The position numbers were made by a program, and so were the translations under genes. A model generated the notes under the pieces. It was not told where the DNA came from, ran no database searches, and saw nothing but the letters and a program-made list of their open reading frames with translations. A stretch of DNA of 15,062 bases. Origin: Ichthyophonus hoferi (Eukaryota > Opisthokonta > Ichthyosporea > Ichthyophonida > Ichthyophonidae). The stretch is from contig NAOQ01000342.1 in the NCBI GenBank assembly GCA_002751075.1, positions 42,823 to 57,884 on the forward strand. Direction: 5' to 3'. Positions within the stretch are counted from its first letter, which is position 1; each line of letters begins with the position of its first letter. Of this stretch, positions 9,593 to 15,062 are shown in pieces.

Positions 9593-10816
9593 TTCACATA
9601 ACTCTTTTTAGAGTATCCGCTAAGACTAGAAATTAATTCCTTATAAACTATTCAAATTAGTTACTAGATTAATTAGATATTCACTTAAACAAACCAATAG
9701 ATCCATAGTAACTTTACCATTGATACAAAACAACCGCTGCTATCTTTAATATCCCTATCTAGTTATTTTTATTTTAACATTAGACTATATATAAACTAAT
9801 TAACAGTCGGACATTAACTAGTTATAACTCAAACTATACTGATGTTGAGTTACGTAATATTTGTAGGTTTAATTGACATAAATTATCTCAACCTTTTACC
9901 TGATTATTTCAAAGATTAAGAATCGTATATTCAGGAAAACTTTAACATCAAAAGGATGGAAGAGAAATACAAAACACGACAGGTAATATATAAATGTAAT
10001 TTTATATATATATGACATAATTTGCTCAATTGTCTGTTTCTAGTATGCTCCAAAATCTAACACTTAGACTGAGCCGATATATAAATTAACTATTAAGATA
10101 AATTCATACACTACGTTCATGAATAAAAACGCATGCCCAGAGCCAGTCTGGGCTCAGCTTATATACTTTATTAGAGTTAGTATTAGTTGATAAACGACCA
10201 GTAGGGATCCTTGATCACAACATAGAGGTTGTACAATATTTAACAAATCTCACCACATACTAAAACAATCGGTCAGACATAAACACAACAAGTAATACAT
10301 AATGTAGTTTTATGTATATCATAACAGTATATATTTGGCATTTGGCAGATTATAAGAGATAAAAGGGATAGCTAAAAATAATTTGAAAGAAGAAAAAATT
10401 ACACTGTAAAATACACAAAATCTATAATACAACACAATATAGTACAATATAATAGTTAATATCTGCTCGAACTATTGAAAATTTTAAATTAAAGGAAAAT
10501 TTATGTCGTTACTTAGGGCACATCATTTTTTTTTCTTTCAAAAAATAAACACCCCTACACTGCACATCATTTCAAACTCTGTTATCTATTATGCTAATTC
10601 AAACATTGTATGTGTAAGATATTAATTATTATAAAACATTTTACGTTACTTGTGTAATACAAAATATAACTATAACTGGAAAGGAACGTGAAAGACAAAG
10701 TAGGAAAAAATGTAAGAAAGAATATTAGGTTCATGGAATAGGAGAAATAGATTACGGGTTTAAACTTGAGCATCACTGTATATGGGTATGTCTAACTACA
10801 CAGGTAATATAGACAA
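9593..10816. other. AT-rich intergenic stretch with small hairpins
   Basis: No gene is supported. GCCCAGA and TCTGGGC (10135-10141 and 10147-10153) form a perfect 7-bp hairpin with a 5-nt loop. CTGAGCC at 10069-10075 can pair with GGCTCAG at 10151-10157 as an alternative outer stem. A two-piece 16-codon frame (ATG 9956, donor after 9982, acceptor 10043, TAG 10065-10067) is possible but too short to call. Confidence 0.4.
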
Positions 10817-10912
10817 AGCAGCTACAGCTTTAGCATTGAAAATCAAACTAGTGTCAGTTGTACTGAGTTCTCTCTGGTTTGTGTCGTCAGGTAAAAGCTC
10901 TAGATAGCTGCT
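10817..10912 (+). ncRNA. nested long hairpin, unassigned structured RNA candidate
   Basis: Five complementary blocks nest in the right order around a 5-nt loop. They are AGCAGCTA with TAGCTGCT (10817-10824/10905-10912), AGCTTT with AAAGCT (10826-10831/10894-10899) and TTGA with TCAG (10836-10839/10887-10890). The innermost two are CAAACTAG with CTGGTTTG (10844-10851/10874-10881) and TCAG with CTGA (10854-10857/10863-10866). That is 30 pairs in 96 nt, including two G-T pairs, with small internal loops. A 5-bp hairpin CCTGA/TCAGG follows at 10913-10929. It could be one arm of a snoRNA or a microRNA-like precursor. The reverse complement would fold similarly, so strand is not certain. A short minus-strand frame ending at 10887 overlaps it. 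Confidence 0.4.
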
Positions 10913-10929
10913 CCTGAATCTCCCTCAGG

Positions 10930-11690
10930 TGATTAATGGATATAGAAAGCCTGTCATTTCTTATCTTACACTGTGTTGCATTTGTAATAAATGTAATCTA
11001 ATTGTGGCATTGTGTACATGATTAAGGTATTGTTACTATCAAAAGCAGCAACACCAGTCTCAACTAGTTGGCTTCTGGATTATCTATTTCAACTAGGCAT
11101 AACATGAAAAACATAAATTGGATTCCAGAATACCACTTTCTATTAGTATTATATATATATTTTGGACTGAATAGCAAATATTTACTGTACACATATGATA
11201 AGAGATACTTTGGAGTATAATAAGACCAGCACGCGTTGTCAAAATGACTATACTTACAATTATCTAGTTAACTAATGACGTATTACAAAGTATTCTAAAT
11301 ATAAAAAGGTAATGACCGACACAAAATGGGGATTCCAAATTTTACTAAAAAGTTGTAAACCCAAATTCCCTTCTTGCAGTGCTCAGCTGCCACCCAAAGC
11401 ATGGGTGAGATCTTTACTTCACAGAAATCCACAGTTGTAGTTAATAGGTATACATAACATTAAATAAACAGATCAACTTTTCTGTCTTAAAAAGCTGTAT
11501 CCTTTCTAACTTTCAGGCATAAATCGATGTCAAAAAAAAAATCAATTTCCAAAAGGAATCCCAAAAAGTTGACCTCCCTTTTTTTAATTTCGAACACTAC
11601 AACAGCCATGAGAATGTGACGTTGCTATCATTGCAAAGAGTTTATATAATACAATACAAAATACTATAAATAAGCCTAAGCCGGTCCAAA
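10930..11690. other. intergenic stretch 3' of FAU, no supported gene
   Basis: Several 35-55 codon open stretches exist on both strands, none with a recognisable product. A perfect 6-bp hairpin CACCCA/TGGGTG with loop AAGCA lies at 11391-11407, just after an acceptor-like CCCTTCTTGCAG. The FAU poly(A) site should fall near 11670-11685. Confidence 0.4.
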
Positions 11691-11692
11691 CG

Positions 11693-11698
11693 TTTATT
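11693..11698 (-). terminator. AATAAA poly(A) signal overlapping the FAU stop codon
   Basis: The minus strand reads GTC TAA ATAAACG, so the last A of the stop is the first A of AATAAA. No other canonical signal is seen in the next 100 nt. A TTTGTATTGTATT stretch about 35 nt on could serve as the downstream element. The 3' UTR is then only about 15-30 nt. Confidence 0.6.
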
Positions 11699-12556
11699 TA
11701 GACGGTGTTGGAGTTGGGACCCTTCTTCTTTCCGAAGCCAGCAACAACATTAACAAATCTCAAGTTGTACTGAGCACGACGCTTAGCACGGCCAGTAAGC
11801 TTCTTGCTCTTCTCCTCCTTGTCCTTCTTGGGGGTCTGAGATTTCACCTTACCAGCACGGGCCAAAGAACCGTGAACCTTACCTAAAAGATAGAATTAAA
11901 ATGATCAACAATAAATCCTACCATTCTCCAAATGCAAAACCAAACATAAATCAATAACGATCAATTAAAACATGTCTTAAATGTAAAATCAACAAGAATG
12001 AAACAGTATTATCACATTAAATTATCGAGATGAGATTAGAGGGTTTCAAGTGCGTCTTCATCTCAACCCATTTATATAGACCAATACTGGCCTAATAATA
12101 TATAAATTAAAAAGAACTAATAATCCGAGTTATTTAAATATAATACATAATAACTTGGTTTGACTTCACCTAGCCCTTAAAACTATTGAATGCAAAACTA
12201 AACTCACACTTAAAAATACAAATCCCCCCGCAACCCGCAACCAAGTACAATTGAGACAAAAAAATCTTCCTGTAAAAAAAAACCATGCATATATATTTAT
12301 ATATACATAATAATAAATAGGAAGTAAAATACATACCACCGAAAAGGCGGGGTGTAACCTGGAGGGTGGCGAGGTTGTTAACGGCACATGCGGCGAGGGT
12401 GCTGTCATCAGAGAGAGGGACACCAGCATAGCACACAACCTGCTCGTTGCTGGGGAGACCCTCAGAACGGGCAACAAAAGCCTTCACATCACCAACGGTG
12501 TGGGAGGCAGAGAACTCGGCCAAGTGGCTGGACTGGGACACAACGAAAATCTGCAT
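11698..12556 (-). CDS. FAU: FUBI ubiquitin-like/ribosomal protein S30 fusion
   Basis: Two coding exons, 12556-12337 and 11882-11698, joined by a 454-nt GT-AG intron, give 134 residues; animal FAU proteins are about 133. Residues 1-74 are the ubiquitin-like FUBI domain: it opens [10 protein letters not shown] and ends [11 protein letters not shown]. Residues 75-134 are the small-subunit protein eS30, [12 protein letters not shown] through RAKRRAQYN and RFVNVV to [11 protein letters not shown]. Cleavage after Gly-Gly releases the basic S30, which enters the 40S subunit near the decoding centre. FUBI has a single lysine (25) and lacks a counterpart of ubiquitin Lys48, as expected for a non-degradative ubiquitin-like moiety. 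The intron splits codon 74, the last Gly, so each exon encodes one product. Codons are C/G-ended far more than the surroundings, typical of a highly expressed gene. An in-frame ATG at 12625 overlaps the TATA-like box and is probably not transcribed. Confidence 0.95.
12027..12064. other. inverted repeat in the FAU intron
   Basis: GAGATGA (12027-12033) and TCATCTC (12058-12064) are perfect 7-bp arms around a 24-nt loop. This is the GC-richest part of the intron. I looked for snoRNA boxes here and found no convincing C/D or H/ACA set. Confidence 0.35.
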
Positions 12557-12584
12557 TTTGTCGCTTCTATTCGTGATGTCAAAC

Positions 12585-12652
12585 GAGAGAAAGTGAAAGA
12601 ACTGCGAGGAATTAGACTGGAGCATATAATACCAGTCTAATCTAAACCCTAA
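12585..12652 (-). promoter_or_regulatory. FAU core promoter: TTAGGGTTT, TATA-like box in an inverted repeat, pyrimidine-rich start
   Basis: Reading the minus strand downstream: TTAGGGTTT (12652-12644), then TATTATAT (12631-12624), then TTCTTTCACTTTCTCTC (12601-12585), then the ATG at 12556. The pyrimidine stretch lies about 30 nt after the TATA-like box, where the start site should be. It resembles the 5' terminal oligopyrimidine tract of ribosomal protein mRNAs. ATTAGACTGG (12611-12620) and CCAGTCTAAT (12632-12641) are perfect 10-bp inverted arms with the TATA-like box in the 11-nt centre. TTAGGGTT is the telomere-type motif bound by TRF/Tbf1-class factors. Confidence 0.55.
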
Positions 12653-12775
12653 TTTTTTTAAGTATTTTAAAGTATTTTAAACTAAATGCAATAATGTGAT
12701 TGTATAGGATATTATAATTAAATTATTTAATATTTATTATTGGCTGATTGGGTTTATGGTTGGGATGGCATATCT

Positions 12776-12945
12776 CCGTGACCCGAAATTAAGGAAGCGT
12801 TTAATATTTTAAATAGTTTAAATTTGTTTAAAATATTTATAAATGTATTTGATTGTGGTTAATTATTTTAATTGTAAATTATAAAGTAGATGATTGGCTA
12901 TACGAGTATATGATTTGCGCGCCACATGCCCGTGACCCGAAATTA
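12776..12945. repeat. 16-bp direct repeat CCGTGACCCGAAATTA, two copies
   Basis: The identical 16-mer is at 12776-12791 and 12930-12945, starts 154 bp apart, in the AT-rich DNA between FAU and the snoRNA pair. Each is GC-rich against its surroundings, and TATCTCC lies next to both (before the first, after the second). GATTGGCT or GGCTGATTGG (CCAAT-type) precedes each copy. Their pairing and position suggest upstream regulatory elements, perhaps for FAU. Confidence 0.5.
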
Positions 12946-13060
12946 TCTCCGCGTGGCATTTAATTTATATTTAATTAATATAACATATTTATTTCATTAG
13001 TTTATAATATTTTATTCAATATAAATATTTTTTAAGATCACATGTCCATAAACTGCAATT

Positions 13061-13128
13061 GCGTACTGTCGTAGTTGTTAATAGATTGTCACAGTCTGTC
13101 GCAGTATTTGCACCCTACGACAGTATGC
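13061..13128. repeat. 14-bp inverted repeat
   Basis: GCGTACTGTCGTAG (13061-13074) and CTACGACAGTATGC (13115-13128) are complementary except for one G-T position, around a 40-nt centre. The centre holds a related CTGTCGCAG. No target-site duplication is clear, so a miniature transposon is possible but unproven. A hairpin RNA or a multimeric protein-binding site are alternatives. Confidence 0.5.
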
Positions 13129-13341
13129 ACGGTGTAGCTATAGTTATGGCTGTTTAAACATACACTATCCTCATATTTTTGAAAGATAGTAGTTTATTTT
13201 TGGTTGTTGTTCCTATTTTTCTTTTTTGGGTACATGAGAAATTTTTCCTGGTTTTTCCTGGGTTTATTAATAAAATCATAATTTTTTTATTCGTTTTATT
13301 CAAATTTAAGTTCTTGTTTTGCTGTTTTAATTTTTTTTTCT

Positions 13342-13483
13342 GCACACAATAGAGCTTAATCTTTCCTTTACAATGAAAGACCGAGTGGGAAAGCTGTGCC
13401 ATATTAAATTTATCTACCCTTTTCGCTAACACTGGCAGACTAAGGTCGATGCCCAGGGTTTGATAGTAGGGGGTGGAACACTT
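13342..13483 (+). ncRNA. H/ACA box snoRNA, copy 1
   Basis: The layout is hairpin, hinge, hairpin, ACA, 142 nt long, the usual size for this class. The 5' hairpin closes with GCACA/TGTGC (13342-13346/13395-13399) and carries CTTTC/GAAAG at the top. The hinge has ATATTA (13401-13406), which fits the H box ANANNA. The 3' hairpin closes with TCTACCC/GGGTGGA (13413-13419/13471-13477) and has an upper stem CTGGCA/TGCCCAG (one bulge). ACA follows at once at 13478-13480, three nt from the inferred end. The 3' pocket strands (TTTTCGCTA and TAGTAGG) suit a guide for rRNA pseudouridylation, with TAGTAG starting 14 nt before ACA, as the family rule predicts. The transcript would act in the nucleolus with the dyskerin complex. 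The 5' end is inferred from the stem. Confidence 0.75.
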
Positions 13484-13522
13484 TTTATTTTTTGACAATT
13501 GGTTTGATGTTTTTTTTTCCCC

Positions 13523-13663
13523 GCACACAATAGAGCTTAATCTTTTCTTTACTATGAAAGACCGAGTGGGAAAGCTGTGCTATATTGAATTATCTACCCT
13601 TTTCGCTAACACTGGCAGACTAAGGTCGATGCCCAGGGTTTGATAGTAGGGGGTAGAACATGT
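13523..13663 (+). ncRNA. H/ACA box snoRNA, copy 2
   Basis: This is a tandem copy of the unit at 13342 (start-to-start 181 bp) with five substitutions and one deleted base over about 139 bp. The 3' hairpin region from ATCTACCC to the closing GGGGGT is identical. The one change in its lower stem (GGGTGGA to GGGTAGA, 13651-13657) turns a U-G pair into U-A against TCTACCC (13593-13599), so pairing is kept. ACA is at 13658-13660. The hinge reads ATATTG, one base off the ANANNA consensus, so the H box may be weaker. The T-run just 5' of copy 1 recurs here, so the duplicated unit includes it. Confidence 0.72.
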
Positions 13664-14597
13664 TCTGTGTATAATGCTTGGTGTTTGGTAATAGCTATCA
13701 TATGCTGGGAGTGGGAATATTATGTAACCTAATAAACACTATTGTGGTAACTAGGGTATAGAAGATACCAGTTTACCAGTTATATTAATATTTAAGTTTG
13801 CTCGGTGGATTTTCCGAGCGTGTTTTTAATATTAAATAAATACTCCAAGAGATTGAGTAAAATAATACTTTTGGCTATTTTATTGGTGATCTATTGGAAT
13901 TAAGTTATGCTTAACCAATAGAATTTTATATCGGTAGAATTCTTATATCGTGAATGTATGGAATTATAATTTAGAATTAATATAAATGGTTGGTTTGAAA
14001 TGTAATCTTGAGTTCTGTTTGGAACTATTAAGTTATTATTATTTAGGGTGGTTGTTGAATATGTGGGTTAACATTAAGAGTTTCTGGATTGTTATCTTCC
14101 TTATACTATACCATATTGTACTAAAATGCAGTGCTTTTAATATTTTTTTAATATAAATTAGCTATTGTATTTTTATAATTTTTATCGTTTGTTACTATTT
14201 TATTTTATAAGGCATAGGGAGTTAGTTTTGATGGCCCTAATGTAGTTGTTAGTAATCTTTCGTGCTATATATATAGTTTATAGCCTATAATAGAATAATT
14301 GGCATGTTGCCGAAACACTAGTATGTATATATATGGTTCTTGTTTCCTACTCGACCAGGAATTACATTACTTCTAAATTTCTACGGCTATTATTTTAAAT
14401 ATTTGTAATGGAATTGACATTTTTTTTTCAATCCAATAAAATTTAGCTAATCATAGATTATTTTTTAAAAGTATAATTGGAATTTTGTCTATAAATTATA
14501 TATTTGGGGCGCGATTTCTATTATTGTTCGGTTTCATATTATTATATATTTTCCTACTTGTTTATAGGCTCATCTCATATCTTTCCGTTATTTTTAG
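13664..14597. other. AT-rich flank with two compact hairpins
   Basis: GGTAA-CT-GGTAT pairs with ATACC-AG-TTACC between 13746 and 13777 (12 pairs, loop AGAAG). GCTCGG/CCGAGC pairs at 13800-13805/13814-13819 and is followed by a short T-run. They might belong to a further small RNA after the snoRNA pair. From 13840 to 14560 I see nothing beyond AT-rich sequence, including a 31-codon hydrophobic open stretch at 14061 that could be chance. Confidence 0.35.
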
Positions 14598-14690
14598 CAG
14601 GAATTTGGTATTACTATTAATCTAGAGGACCCAGCTAATAGTATTAAGCTTTGTTTTTATTATCCAATAGATATAGTAATCGATGACTAG
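14598..14690 (+). CDS. possible terminal exon, unrecognised product
   Basis: A strong pyrimidine-rich acceptor (CTTTCCGTTATTTTTAG, ending at 14597) leads straight into a 30-codon open frame. It begins QEFGITINLEDPANSIKL and ends IVIDD before a TAG at 14688-14690. The frame is closed immediately upstream by the acceptor's own TAG, so it is open exactly from the splice site. AATAAA signals follow at 14862-14867 and 14870-14875. Upstream exons are not found. An AT-rich frame of this length can arise by chance. Confidence 0.25.
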   Translation, partial: QEFGITINLEDPANSIKLCFYYPIDIVIDD

Positions 14691-15062
14691 TTTGTTAAGT
14701 AATTACTGTATACTATTCGGCTAATGCATAGCATATAACTGTTAAACATTTAGAAATTAACCATTCGTAATCCAGTAACTGCCCAGATGACTTAATAATC
14801 AACTACTATTGGATATATTTAAGCCGTTTATTAATTACGTATTAAAACTAACTAATATAAAAATAAAATAATAAACATAATAATTTATTGGTTACGTTAC
14901 AAAGTATTTTAAATTTAAATGTGACGGTCAATTAATAAATTTCGCGGTTTTCCTAAAGTTCTTCAAACCGTCACTAATTATTTTTACTGATGAAACTAAT
15001 TTGTGTAGTTTTATAATACACGATTTGTATATATAGTATATATATATATATATATATATATA
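14691..15062. other. right edge: inverted repeat and (TA)n tract
   Basis: GTGACGGT (14921-14928) and ACCGTCAC (14967-14974) are perfect 8-bp inverted arms around a 38-nt centre with a TTCGCGG core, GC-rich for this region. A (TA)n microsatellite of at least 13 units runs from 15037 to the window end. No gene is seen. Confidence 0.5.

Noticed and set aside
9956-10067. Two-exon 16-codon peptide gene
   Set aside because: GT-AG and frame fit, but the product is too short and unrecognised to separate from chance.
10887-10970. Minus-strand terminal exon reading IRNDRLSISINHLREIQEQL
   Set aside because: It looks protein-like with an acceptor CAACACAG, but there are no companion exons or poly(A) signal, and it overlaps the nested hairpin whose pairing is better supported. 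Kept only as an alternative.
12557-12625. In-frame upstream ATG extending FAU by 23 residues
   Set aside because: The ATG abuts the TATA-like box and precedes the likely start site. FUBI begins at MQIF in known family members.
13154-13528. 124-codon open frame on the minus strand across snoRNA copy 1
   Set aside because: It runs antisense through the snoRNA. The second copy differs by a one-base indel that would change its frame, and the rest is low-complexity Lys/Asn. The RNA fold explains the conservation.
13331-13530. SINE or retroposed RNA on the minus strand with an A-tail
   Set aside because: The T-runs 5' of each copy look like A-tails on the opposite strand. However, the H/ACA fold and ACA box are on the plus strand, there is no A/B box pair, and no target-site duplication is seen.

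Overview
The window is a very AT-rich, intron-bearing nuclear sequence. It holds two confident protein genes and one confident pair of RNA genes. The introns are GT-AG with mostly GTATGN or GTAAGN donors and run from 87 to about 870 nt. A ubiquitin-like FUBI domain fused to ribosomal protein S30 (the FAU arrangement) points to an animal or a close holozoan relative. An early-branching fungus cannot be excluded. I cannot name the species.

Layout. 1-3199: gene-poor flank with two or three coding-looking islands (about 200-500 and 870-1070), an E-box palindrome and microsatellites. 3209-7956 (+): a ten-exon gene for a 352-residue BAR-domain membrane-curvature protein, related to endophilin-B and fungal Gvp36 but without an SH3 domain. 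7957-8430: its 3' flank with a poly(A) signal. 8436-9592: a degenerate array of a 101-102 bp tandem repeat, broken by a roughly 200-bp insertion. 9593-11690: AT-rich, with a strong nested hairpin at 10817-10912 and several short exon-like pieces. 11693-12652 (-): the FAU/RPS30 gene, two coding exons, with a compact promoter and a poly(A) signal fused to its stop codon. 12660-13330: upstream flank with a 16-bp direct repeat and a 14-bp inverted repeat. 13342-13663 (+): two tandem copies of an H/ACA box snoRNA. 13664-15062: AT-rich flank with small hairpins, one possible terminal exon and a (TA)n tract at the edge.

The best new observation is the snoRNA pair. Each copy folds as hairpin, hinge, hairpin, ACA. 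The 3' pocket is complementary on both sides to the conserved large-subunit rRNA stretch CUACUAUCUAGCGAAA, and the 5' hairpin carries an 11-nt complement to the 5' region of small-subunit rRNA. With FAU next door, the right half of the window is ribosome-related: a ribosomal protein gene plus guides for rRNA pseudouridylation. Nothing links the BAR gene to them functionally.
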